Shown: one piece after another, positions 28,397-36,410 of the stretch
Layout of the letters: every line of letters begins with the position of its first letter
Numbering within the stretch: the stretch's first letter is position 1
DNA from: Betaproteobacteria bacterium
GTDB lineage: Bacteria; Acidobacteriota; Terriglobia; Acidiferrales; UBA7541
Length of the DNA stretch: 64,000 bases
Reading direction: 5' to 3'
Assembly: GCA_903970165.1 (NCBI GenBank)
Contig: CAJCHZ010000024.1
Coordinates: forward strand, 1 to 64,000
The notes under the pieces: generated by a model
What the model was told of the DNA's origin: nothing
The model's input: the letters and a program-made list of their open reading frames with translations, nothing else
Databases searched by the model: none
Program-made: the position numbers and the translations under genes

Positions 28397-28828
28397 GTGA
28401 GTCTTCCAGAGTCGCGATATTTGGCCCAGCGCCTTCTTTCTTGCGAAGCCGATGCGAGCAAGAACTCCGAGACATCGGAGTCTGCCACCCTTCGCGTCTG
28501 TGCAAAGCTGCGCCAGCCCCTGATTACACTCGCGGGAGTTGCCGGTTTTCGCTCGCTTCTTTCTCGCGCGCTGACTCTGGCCATGGTAGAAGTTCCCAGT
28601 CTTGGCGGGGTGCAGGTCGCGGCGGATGGGTCCTTACAGGGGCTGGACGATCTGGAGCTGCAAATTGACAAGGACCAGGCTAGGGAGGCAGGGGTAATTC
28701 TCATTGCCCAGTTAATCGCGCTGCTTCTCACTTTCATCGGCGAAGGTTTGACGTTGCGTATGGTTCAGGATGTGTGGCCGGAGGCCGCCTTCGACGGCCG
28801 CGTTTCCGAGACGGAGAACAAAGCTTGA
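28397..28828 (+). CDS. Unknown protein, second tandem paralog, coupled to kaiC-like gene
   Basis: 143 residues from GTG 28397. Paralogous over its length to the N-terminal 130 residues of the preceding gene; the DNA encoding the core is about 97% identical by eye, while the flanks differ clearly. It lacks the C-terminal extension of its partner. Its TGA overlaps the TTG start of the KaiC-like gene (TTGA), implying the product is made together with that ATPase and may be its partner. Confidence 0.75.
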   Translation: MSLPESRYLAQRLLSCEADASKNSETSESATLRVCAKLRQPLITLAGVAGFRSLLSRALTLAMVEVPSLGGVQVAADGSLQGLDDLELQIDKDQAREAGVILIAQLIALLLTFIGEGLTLRMVQDVWPEAAFDGRVSETENKA

Positions 28829-30348
28829 GCACAGCAGATAAAGTGAGAATCAACAAGTTGCCGACCGGGGTCCCGGGTCTCGATGAAATTCTGGGCGGCG
28901 GCCTCCCGGAATTTTCTTTTAATATCATCGCGGGCGCGCCGGGAAGCGGCAAGACCACGCTGGCGCACCAGATCATGTTCGCCAACGCGACGCCAGAGCA
29001 CCCCGCCCTGTATTTCACTATCCTCGGCGAACCCGCCATCAAAATGCTGCGATACCAGCAACAGTACACGTTCTTCGACCAAGCCAAGTTAAACAGAGCC
29101 GTCCGCTTTATCAACTTGAGCCAGGTTGTGTTGGAGAAGGACCTAGACGCGGTCTTAGAGGAGATTACGAAAGAGGTTGAGAAGGCGAGCCCCGGCATCG
29201 TGGTGGTGGACTCCTTCCGCACCGTTGTGCGCAAAGCGCTCGGTGGCTCAACCGAAGTGGAACTGCAGTCCTTCATTCAGCGGTTAGCACTGCTCCTGAC
29301 CAGCTGGCAAGCCACGACTTTTCTGGTCGGAGAATATGTCGAGGGTGAGATCCGTGACAATCCGGTATTCACGGTTTCCGATGGCCTCTTGTGGCTCTAC
29401 CAAGCTCCGGAGCGAAATTCCATTGTGCGGAAGCTACAGATCGTGAAGCTGCGCGGACAGGCGTCCGTACCCGGGCTGCACACTTTCCGCATTACCCCTG
29501 ACGGGCTACAAGCCTTCTCGCGCACTCTTGGGCTGGCGGGACAAGCAAGGAAGATACCCAGCAGACGGCGCCTTTCCATCGGAATTCCGGAATTGGATAA
29601 GATGCTCGGGGGGGGCATTCCCCAAGGGGATAGTGTCCTAGTGGCAGGGGCTTCGGGGACTGGAAAATCGGTCTTGGCAACGCAATTCATTGCCGAGGGT
29701 ATACGCCAGGGCGATCCGGGAATCGTGGTGGTTTTTGAAGAACGGCCGCAAGAGTATGCGGAGCGGGCCGGCAGTTTTGGTCTGGATTTGAAAACGCCGC
29801 GACATGACGGGAAACTCGAAATTCTCTACCTCCGTCCCCTGGACCTCTCGGTTGATGAAACCATGCACGAGATTCTGGCCGCGGTCCAGAAGATTGGCGC
29901 CAAGCGCCTGGTGATTGATTCGCTTGCGGGCTTTGAGATGGCGTTGGCACCCGGCTTCCGCGCGGACTTTCGCGAATCGCTCTACCGGATGATAACCGCC
30001 TTGACCGGAATCGGCGTGACGATTCTAAGCACGGTTGAGGTGAACGAATCTTTCACAGAATTCCCGTTCAGCACCTACTCGATTTCCTTTCTCACCGATG
30101 ACATTATCCGGCTTCGGTACGTATGCATTGACGGCCAGCTTCGCAAGATCATGGTCGTTATCAAGATGCGCGGTGGCAACCATAGCAAGGATATCCGCGA
30201 ATATGAAATCACCTCCAAGGGTGTGGTTATCATTGGGGAACGCCTCACGGATTACCAAGGCCTTATCACAGGGATTCCTGAACGTTTGAACCGATCCGGC
30301 AATAATGAAGAGCGCCCACATAAGGTGAAAGCCAAAAGCAAAAGCTAG
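28825..30348 (+). CDS. KaiC-like double RecA-domain ATPase
   Basis: 507 residues from TTG 28825, with GGAGA upstream and the start overlapping the previous stop. Two KaiC/RecA domains are present. Domain I has Walker A GAPGSGKT (37-44) and domain II GASGTGKS (275-282). Domain II keeps the catalytic Glu pair (VVFEERPQEYAERAGSF); in domain I the equivalent reads ILGEPAIKML, so one Glu is lost. At the KaiC autophosphorylation site the sequence is YSISFLTDD: the Ser equivalent is kept but the neighbouring Thr is Phe. The C-terminus (KMRGGNHSKDIREYEIT) is KaiC-like. No kaiA or kaiB. Likely a signalling ATPase, not a clock. Confidence 0.9.
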   Translation: MSTADKVRINKLPTGVPGLDEILGGGLPEFSFNIIAGAPGSGKTTLAHQIMFANATPEHPALYFTILGEPAIKMLRYQQQYTFFDQAKLNRAVRFINLSQVVLEKDLDAVLEEITKEVEKASPGIVVVDSFRTVVRKALGGSTEVELQSFIQRLALLLTSWQATTFLVGEYVEGEIRDNPVFTVSDGLLWLYQAPERNSIVRKLQIVKLRGQASVPGLHTFRITPDGLQAFSRTLGLAGQARKIPSRRRLSIGIPELDKMLGGGIPQGDSVLVAGASGTGKSVLATQFIAEGIRQGDPGIVVVFEERPQEYAERAGSFGLDLKTPRHDGKLEILYLRPLDLSVDETMHEILAAVQKIGAKRLVIDSLAGFEMALAPGFRADFRESLYRMITALTGIGVTILSTVEVNESFTEFPFSTYSISFLTDDIIRLRYVCIDGQLRKIMVVIKMRGGNHSKDIREYEITSKGVVIIGERLTDYQGLITGIPERLNRSGNNEERPHKVKAKSKS

Positions 30349-30903
30349 AGGTAATCCGGGATAACCTAATCAACGTGGGCCAGTCGCCAGATTCTGCGAA
30401 GCTTTGGCGGCTGCATTTTCGAGGGGGCGCTTCCGGCCGCGGCGGCCGAAGCCACGCAGCTCGGACGGGGAAGAGAGCGCGTGGAGCAGGTGGACGCCTT
30501 TGGGGGGCTTTGAATTTGCGAAATGCCGATGGAAAAGCTACCGGAATGAAAGTCAAGAGGATGCCCGGAATCTTGAACATTACCATTCTAGATCTAAGCC
30601 GTTGCCAAGTCCCGATTTGCTCTGCCACTCAATGAAACTCTCATCCTAACCATTTGCTCTCTCTAGACACGGGTATGGTTTACGAATCTTACAAAAGCAA
30701 ACGAAATGGTAAATAAATTGAAGCCGTCTCAGCAGGGAACGAAAGTCAAATCTGAACTACTCCCGTTCCCAGTCGCTCGCGGTAAGGACTACTGAGAACG
30801 TTGCAGTGATCGGCTCAGCCGGCACATTTTGTGCGAGGGTAGAGTTGTCGGCAACTCTTTCGATGATGCAGTATGTTCAAGGACAATTTGTAGGAGCTAA
30901 CCC
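30349..30903. other. Gene-poor stretch after the kaiC-like gene
   Basis: Short open frames occur (for example 30375-30635) but none shows a ribosome site or a recognisable product. I see no RNA gene, clear terminator or repeat. The last 100 bp lead into the DUF1003 remnant. Confidence 0.4.
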
Positions 30904-31250
30904 ATGCTACATCAAGCGGCTGCGAATCCTACGCAATACAACTTTGATGCAATCGCCAAGCTGGAACATGACGCCTTTGATCGCCGGACTTCTACTGAGC
31001 GACTTAGCGACAGAATTACAAAACTTGTCGGCAATACGGGATTCCTTCTTGGCTCATTTGATTCTCATCTTCGGCTGGAGTCTGGTAAACCTCCGCGTGA
31101 TCCCAGGACTCAAAGCGTTTGATCCATTTCCTTTCGGCGTCCTAGCGCTCGTGGTCTCTTCGGAGAGCGTGGTTTGACAATCTTCGTGCTAATCCGTCAA
31201 GGTCGAACGGCTCGCCAGGCCGAACGACCCCGAGATGTCTCGATGTGAAC
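30904..31250 (+). pseudogene. DUF1003 membrane protein remnant
   Basis: Pieces of a DUF1003 protein appear in three frames. The first reads FDAIAKLEHDAFDRRTSTER, then LSDRITKLVGNTGF. The second reads LILIFGWSLVNLRVIPGLKA and FDPFPFGVLALVVSSES. The third reads LTIFVLIRQGRTARQAERP. Frameshifts lie at about 31040-31055 and about 31163-31167, and the C-terminus is decayed. DUF1003 proteins have two membrane helices and no established role. Confidence 0.8.
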
Positions 31251-31349
31251 AGACATATGCCCCTACCTTTCTTAAGATTGTAATTGCGAGGAGCCCGGTG
31301 ATTCTTCTTCGGATGAACCAACAGGTTCCTCCAATCTGGGAGGCATCAA

Positions 31350-31433
31350 ATGGAAACTCTATTGATCGTTCTTCTCGTTTTGTTTTTGCTCGGTGGCGGT
31401 GGTTGGGGGTATTCCCGCTGGCGGAGGAACTAG
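31350..31433 (+). CDS. 27-residue single-helix membrane protein
   Basis: METLLIVLLVLFLLGGGGWG followed by YSRWRRN. A perfect GGGAGG ribosome site lies 7 bp upstream. One hydrophobic helix, a Gly-rich turn and a basic tail; similar miniproteins are widespread and uncharacterised. Probably a real microprotein given the start signal. Confidence 0.6.
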   Translation: METLLIVLLVLFLLGGGGWGYSRWRRN

Positions 31434-31607
31434 CGCCTTCTTTACTCAGCCCGCGATCAGCGCGACCACTTCCGGCAGCACCATCCGGGAACGCTTAAGC
31501 ACAGCATTTTCGGACTCAATGTACAGGTCAGGATGATCAATGGAATTGAACTGCGAGAAGTGAGCATTGCAGCTCTGAGCGCAGCTCCGATTGCACTACG
31601 GCTTTTC

Positions 31608-32723
31608 TTAGGTAGTCAGCAGCCGCCAGCCCAGCCGTGCTCCTGTCGAAAACAGATCCTCCGGAGTTCCGTGCCCCATGTGCATTGCCAACATGCGCGA
31701 AAGAAGATCTGGTTTACTTTCCCAGGCCCGAATCACCCGCCTCCGAAGCCGCGGATTGCGATCCAGCCACAGCATCAGATTGCCCATGCGAGTAGCGCCC
31801 TTCGCGAGTCTGTGATGTTCTTGCTCGTACTGTTCGAGATCGCCCGCAGCCATTGCATCGACCAGCGCGGATGCCTGCCGCAATGCCAGACGGATTCCGT
31901 CGCCGGTGATTGCATCCACGCCCCCTGAAGCGTCGCCAACCAAGGCTAGGTTCCTTCGCTGTACGTTGCAGAGCGTGCGCATGCACGTCACCGCACCCCT
32001 TTCCGGGCTGTTCAGTTGCGCGCCGGATAGATTTTCCCTGAGATCCGGAAATTCACAGAGGGCTTTGTCAAAAGATGCATCCTCCGGGGTCGCCGACAAT
32101 GTGACGATACAGACTTCTTCCCCTCCAACCGGTGTCACATACGCCTGGGCACGCGTTCCCCAGTGAACTTCGACATAGCTAGACCAAGGTTTTACCCGAT
32201 AGTGCCTACGGATGGCATGTCGCTGCTTGACCGTTTTTGTTTCGATTCCGCTCCAGTGGCGCACGCGAGATCCTTGCCCATCCGCTCCCACAATCCAGTG
32301 GGCGTGAACTTTGCCATGAGTGAGCCGAACGGAGTTTCCGTCAATTCCGGAGATTGGGGTCCGCCACAGCAGTTGTACACCAGTCTCTTGCGCTCTCGCG
32401 ACGAGTCGCTCATGAAGCACGGTTCTTCGCAGACCGACTCCCAGGTCTCCAGGAAAATCGGACCATACGCGCGCATCCTTCTGCATAAAACAGATCCCGC
32501 GGAGTCTCGCGCCGTCTGCGGGATCGATCTCCACTCCTAACCCCCGCAGCGCCGCGAGTGTCTCTGGCAGCATTCCCTCGCCACACGGCTTTTGGATCGG
32601 AGGCGCGATGCCATCCGCGACGATTACCTGGAAGCCTTTTTGGCGCGCAGCAATCGAAACCGCGAGCCCTGCTGGTCCTCCGCCAATGATGAACACATCG
32701 GTCGTGCAGCGTGAGACATCCAC
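31608..32723 (-). CDS. FAD-dependent oxidoreductase (geranylgeranyl-reductase / PHBH-like)
   Basis: 371 residues from GTG 32723, which has GGAAGGG upstream; the frame extends further but without a site. The Rossmann motif TDVFIIGGGPAGLAVSIAAR binds FAD. GADGQGSRVRHWSG and the second FAD motif LALVGDASGGVDAITGDGI place it in the p-hydroxybenzoate-hydroxylase-fold group that includes geranylgeranyl reductases and many tailoring enzymes. The substrate cannot be assigned, and no biosynthetic neighbours are present. Confidence 0.85.
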   Translation of the reverse strand: MDVSRCTTDVFIIGGGPAGLAVSIAARQKGFQVIVADGIAPPIQKPCGEGMLPETLAALRGLGVEIDPADGARLRGICFMQKDARVWSDFPGDLGVGLRRTVLHERLVARAQETGVQLLWRTPISGIDGNSVRLTHGKVHAHWIVGADGQGSRVRHWSGIETKTVKQRHAIRRHYRVKPWSSYVEVHWGTRAQAYVTPVGGEEVCIVTLSATPEDASFDKALCEFPDLRENLSGAQLNSPERGAVTCMRTLCNVQRRNLALVGDASGGVDAITGDGIRLALRQASALVDAMAAGDLEQYEQEHHRLAKGATRMGNLMLWLDRNPRLRRRVIRAWESKPDLLSRMLAMHMGHGTPEDLFSTGARLGWRLLTT

Positions 32724-32861
32724 TCTCTCACCCTTCCTTATCGGCCGCCGGCCAGGCCGGCAGCTTCTTCCGGCCTCGCGTTCGTATTGCGGGTTAGGCA
32801 ACGTACTGACACATAAGGTCCGGGAGAACCGATTAAGTAAGTAATCTGTACTTCTCACTCA

Positions 32862-33118
32862 AGTAAAGCGAGTGCGAAATGTTCTCGTTACGCCCCTGGA
32901 GCGCTATCTTCCATCGTTCCCCCAAAGGCATCGGCTCTGCGGTGCAATTCGCCAGCAACGAGGCGGTAACCTTGCCTGGACGGCGTTTCCTCTGAATGCA
33001 CGTACGCCGCGTGAGTGCAATTCGTTAAATTGGTTTTGGTCCACAGAGGGACCTCTTCCGGCAACATAGGCATCCTAGGCTCTCGGCTCTCGCTCCGTCT
33101 GTTCGGTTTGGCACGCTA
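32862..33118 (-). pseudogene. Degenerate copy of the 35118-35360 gene
   Basis: The DNA aligns in the same orientation with 35152-35432. Shared blocks include AGCGAGTGCG, CTGGAGCGCTAT, AAAGGCATCGG, TGCAGTGCAATT/TGCGGTGCAATT and TCTGTTCGG. The reading frame of the intact gene is broken here in several places. Together with the intact copy it flanks a small-gene cassette as diverged direct repeats. Confidence 0.65.
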
Positions 33119-33225
33119 GACTTCACGCCGGAAAACGTCGGTCCGGCAACCGCACGTTGCTAAATGCGTCGCAACCTGTGCGGAATGAGGCTGCAGGGAT
33201 TTCATCTCCATTTCATAATTGTTAT

Positions 33226-33570
33226 ATGAAGCTCAAGACACATAGAAAAGAATCCAACGCCGAAACGCACGCCAGCGTGGAGAAGGAATTGGCGAAGCCG
33301 CGCATGGCGAAGTCCGCACGCATAGCGGAACTAAATCTGGATCTCACCCGAATTCCAGAACAGCCGAGCACCTCGATGGTCGGAACCGTCGACAAGATCA
33401 TTCCGTCTCCGCGTCCAAGGCAACCGGAAAACGCACGGATTGCCGTTCATGGCCCGGTCCGCAGGAACCAAGATCTACGCATTGAAAATACGTTAACAGA
33501 CGAAAATGGCGATGAGGTGAAACTCAAGAAGGGTGCTCACGTCAACGTTACCGTCGCGGCGAGAGACTGA
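33226..33570 (+). CDS. Small basic hypothetical protein (paralog 1)
   Basis: 114 residues from ATG 33226. A basic N-terminal half (VEKELAKPRMAKSARIAELN) is followed by a central PSTSMVGTVDKII and the C-terminal block DLRIENTLTDENGDEVKLKK-GAHVNVTVAA. The same layout recurs in the gene at 33911. No family recognised. The C-terminal block looks like a small beta fold. Confidence 0.65.
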   Translation: MKLKTHRKESNAETHASVEKELAKPRMAKSARIAELNLDLTRIPEQPSTSMVGTVDKIIPSPRPRQPENARIAVHGPVRRNQDLRIENTLTDENGDEVKLKKGAHVNVTVAARD

Positions 33571-33645
33571 TCCGCCGCAAATATGTGAAGATAGACAACG
33601 GCACCACGTGAGAGAGTACTATGAGCTGCGCTCAGGGCCAAGAAC

Positions 33646-33852
33646 ATGCCAGATGAAGAGTGGATCAAAACGATTGAAGGCAGCAGAAAAGTAAAATTCA
33701 TCTACCAGGAACTGCCGGGAGATGGAGCATTTATCACGGCGCAGATTGAACGGCATGAGGTGGTCTATTCGGTGGTGCTGACCAAGGCTAAGAACCCGCT
33801 TAGCCGTGAAGATGTAGAAAGCCACTTCAAAGACGAACTTTCTAGAAAATAA
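33646..33852 (+). CDS. Small hypothetical protein between two paralogs
   Basis: 68 residues, MPDEEWIKTIEGSRKVKFIY, then TAQIERHEVVYSVVLTKAKN and a helical C-terminus. Compact alpha/beta composition, no signal or membrane segment. It sits between two paralogous genes, which suggests a conserved small cassette; function unknown. Confidence 0.55.
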   Translation: MPDEEWIKTIEGSRKVKFIYQELPGDGAFITAQIERHEVVYSVVLTKAKNPLSREDVESHFKDELSRK

Positions 33853-33910
33853 TAATCGAAGTGTGCGAAATGGGGCTTCATGACTTCCGGCTCGGGGCCA
33901 GGATGAGTGC

Positions 33911-34258
33911 ATGCGGCATAAGAAAATTCCTAGAGACACTACACGCGCCAACGTGAAGAAAGAAATGGCGCAACCGCGAATGGCTAGGTCCGCAAGAATT
34001 GCGGAACGAAACCTAGATACGTGGCGAATTCGAGACCAGCCAAGCACGACGATGCTCGGAACCGTAGCTAGAATCATTCCTCCACGTCCAAGCAAGCCGG
34101 AAACAGTACAGATTGCCATTGACCGCGCCGACTTTCGGCATCGAGATCTCCGAATTGAAAATTCACTAACCGATGAGAATGGCGATGAAGTGAAACTCAA
34201 AAAAGGTGCTCACGTCGAAGTGACCGTCGCAGCCAAGAACGTAAGCCGCCATAACTAA
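33911..34258 (+). CDS. Small basic hypothetical protein (paralog 2)
   Basis: 115 residues. Paralog of 33226-33570: the segments KKEMAQPRMARSARIAERN, PSTTMLGTVARIIPPRPS and IENSLTDENGDEVKLKKGAH correspond block by block, while the N-terminus differs. The near-identical C-terminal block implies strong constraint. Role unknown. The Crp-family gene follows 150 bp downstream. Confidence 0.65.
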   Translation: MRHKKIPRDTTRANVKKEMAQPRMARSARIAERNLDTWRIRDQPSTTMLGTVARIIPPRPSKPETVQIAIDRADFRHRDLRIENSLTDENGDEVKLKKGAHVEVTVAAKNVSRHN

Positions 34259-34407
34259 GGCCGTCTGCGGCTGCGAGAGGTTTGGCTAATTGATGCCCTA
34301 CCTCAAATCATGAATTTTCCCTGGGAGTCTGACTATGCTATCCTAGTGTTGTGACCCCGTTTTTTGCTCCTTCATAGTGTTCCTGTTCGGCCATGAAGGG
34401 GTGCTTT

Positions 34408-35100
34408 ATGCGACGAATCGCGAGTTCAAGCAGCATAAAACCCAAAGGAAAATCCACGGAGAAGCTCGCTTTCGATGCCCAAACCTTTCTAGATTCTGCC
34501 GGGGTGGCGAGAAAAGTCAAAGAGTTCAAGAGCCCGGAGGCCATCTACGCTCAAGGTGATGCTGCGGGTAGCGTAATGTATTTACAGACTGGCGGTGTGA
34601 AGCTCAGCGTCCTTAACGAAGTCGGCAGAGAGGCGGTCGTGGCTATTCTGGGAGCGGGTGATTTCTTTGGTGAAGGCTCTCTAGCGGGTCAACCAGTTCG
34701 CATGGGAACGGCAACCGCGATTGTGCCCTCAACTGTGCTTGTCATTGAGAAGAGCGAAATGTTCAAGGTGCTTCACGCGGAGCATGGCCTGTCCGACCTG
34801 TTCATCAAGTTCATGCTGGCGCGGAATATCCGAATCGAGGCTGACCTAGTCGATCAGTTGTTCAATTCGAGCGAGAAGCGGCTCGCCCGCACTCTTCTAT
34901 TGCTTGCCCGCTACGGCAAACAAGACCAACCTCACGGAGTCCTCCCCAAAATGTCGCAAGAAACGCTGGCGGAGATGATTGGCACAACGCGCTCACGCGT
35001 CAATTTTTTCATGAACAAGTTCCGGAAATTGGGCTTCATCAAGTATAACGGCGGGCTTCAGATCAATACTTCTCTTTTGAGCGTGGTACTGCACGAATAA
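34408..35100 (+). CDS. Crp/Fnr-family transcriptional regulator
   Basis: 230 residues from ATG 34408, with AAGGGG seven bases upstream; ATG 34393 is an alternative. The N-terminal cyclic-nucleotide-binding-like barrel (GDAAGSVMYLQTGGVKLSVL; FFGEGSLAGQPVRMGTAT) is followed by a dimer helix (DLFIKFMLARNIRIEADLVD). The C-terminal winged helix has recognition segment SQETLAEMIGTTRSRVNFFM. There is no Fnr-type Cys cluster, and the ligand cannot be told. A broken paralog lies at 27231-27582. Confidence 0.9.
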   Translation: MRRIASSSSIKPKGKSTEKLAFDAQTFLDSAGVARKVKEFKSPEAIYAQGDAAGSVMYLQTGGVKLSVLNEVGREAVVAILGAGDFFGEGSLAGQPVRMGTATAIVPSTVLVIEKSEMFKVLHAEHGLSDLFIKFMLARNIRIEADLVDQLFNSSEKRLARTLLLLARYGKQDQPHGVLPKMSQETLAEMIGTTRSRVNFFMNKFRKLGFIKYNGGLQINTSLLSVVLHE

Positions 35101-35117
35101 ACACCAACACGCTTGTT

Positions 35118-35360
35118 TTACGCCGTAAAGGCGCAACCCAGCCGTGGGGCTTCATGCAGGACAAGTTTCGCAGCTAGATAGAGCGAGTGCGCCGTATTCT
35201 CGATACGCTCCTGGAGCGCTATTTTCAAACGCTCCGGTAAAGGCATCGGTTCTGCAGTGCAATTGGCCAGCATCGTGGTAGTTATCTCTGCCTCAGCGGC
35301 ATAATTCTTACATGCACTCACGCAACTTGCGTGCAACTCATTAAATTCTTTTTCGTCCAT
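35118..35360 (-). CDS. Small helical hypothetical protein
   Basis: 80 residues from ATG 35360. Almost fully helical: MDEKEFNELHASCVSACKNY, AEITTTMLANCTAEPMPLPE, RLKIALQERIENTAHSLYLA. Cys at 13, 17 and 35 could bind metal but no known motif fits. A decayed copy lies at 32862-33118. Convergent with the Crp-family gene, 17 bp apart. Confidence 0.6.
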   Translation of the reverse strand: MDEKEFNELHASCVSACKNYAAEAEITTTMLANCTAEPMPLPERLKIALQERIENTAHSLYLAAKLVLHEAPRLGCAFTA

Positions 35361-35469
35361 GGAGGATCGCCTTTCAATAGTATCGTCATCGCATGCTGTC
35401 GTCTTGCCCTCAGTCTGTTCGGATTGGCACAATTGAGCGTGAAAGGCTCGATGTGCCGCGCGAACCGCC

Positions 35470-35670
35470 TCATCGTGACCTTATTTGTCCAACCGATTCA
35501 GGCATATTTTCTATGGAGGATCTTGAGAATGCCAGGTCGGCGAGTGCGGTGTAGATTTCTTCCCGCTCAGTAGTTTCTTCGAGGTCAATCTGCCATGGAC
35601 GTTCGACGCACGCACGAATCGCAAGACCGGTCTTGCGCCCCTGACAGTCCCTATTGCCACACGCGTGCAT
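35470..35670 (-). CDS. Small hypothetical protein
   Basis: 66 residues; CVERPWQIDLEETTEREEIY followed by TALADLAFSRSSIENMPES gives a convincing strand-helix pattern with an acidic helix. The N-terminal 18 residues (MHACGNRDCQGRKTGLAI) are less convincing, so the true start may lie further in. No family name known. Confidence 0.4.
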   Translation of the reverse strand: MHACGNRDCQGRKTGLAIRACVERPWQIDLEETTEREEIYTALADLAFSRSSIENMPESVGQIRSR

Positions 35671-35959
35671 CGCGCTGCCATAGGAATTACGGCGTCGAAT
35701 CAGCTCGCCCAGGATGCCGCCTTCCCCAGATGCGCGCTATAGCTCAACCGGGTTTCTTCCGCGCGTGCTGTCATTCGGGCACAATCACCATGAAGCTAGA
35801 GCAGGCCGCACGTTCGGTTGTCGACTGTACTGACCATGCGAACGGCATCGGTAAGACACCACCATGCTTTTCAGTACCTAGTTGCCGTGTCCAGGAGTGG
35901 ATCGCTGCGACTCACGAACTGGTGCTTGAACAAATGCAGAATGATGCCCGAAGGGAGCT
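35671..35959. other. Intergenic stretch with weak open frames
   Basis: A + strand frame (35595-35963) ends MKLEQAARSVVDCTDHANGI and more, just before the oxidoreductase remnant. It might be the tail of a lost regulator, but no motif is recognisable and I leave it uncalled. Confidence 0.3.
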
Positions 35960-36410
35960 ATGACCAGACAATCCGATGTAATTGCTCGGAACAGATCAGC
36001 GGCCTCAGCGGTGGCGTCGCGCTGTCGCGAAGCAGGATTGAGGTTGCGATCGTGGATTCGAGGCCATTCGGAGGTACCCGTGCTCTAAGGGAGTGTGACC
36101 CAGAGAAAGTGCTCGTCGAAGCTGCCGAAGCCGTTGACTGGACTCGTCGAATGAAAGGAAAAGGAATTAACGCCGAGAAGCTTCAGATTGATTGGCCCGA
36201 GTTAATGTGCTTTAAGCGTTCTTTCACTGAGGCCGTTCCAAAACGGCGCGAAGACGGGTTCGCAAAGGCTGGCATCGCGGCGTTCCATGGTCGGGCGCGC
36301 TTCGCCGGTCCAATTACACTACAAGTAGGGGAAGAGACATTGGAGGGACGGCACTGTGCTGGCTCAATTACGCTGAAGGATGGAACGCCCAATCGGTTAA
36401 ATAGACCGAC
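35960..36410 (+). pseudogene. Mercuric-reductase/dihydrolipoamide-dehydrogenase-like remnant
   Basis: ATG 35960 with AAGGGAG upstream opens MTRQSDVIARNRSAASAVAS-RCREAG, then a frameshift near 36050 leads into VAIVDSRPFGGTRALRECDP, DWTRRMKGKGINAEKLQIDW, RREDGFAKAGIAAFHGRARF and GPITLQVGEETLEGRH. Homologs have GGTCALRGCDP, the redox disulfide; here the first Cys is Arg and the Gly before the second is Glu. NAD and dimerisation domains are missing. Clearly dead. Confidence 0.8.

Noticed and set aside
28825..30348. A true circadian kaiABC locus
   Set aside because: No kaiA or kaiB is nearby, the Thr phosphosite is replaced and one catalytic Glu of domain I is missing.
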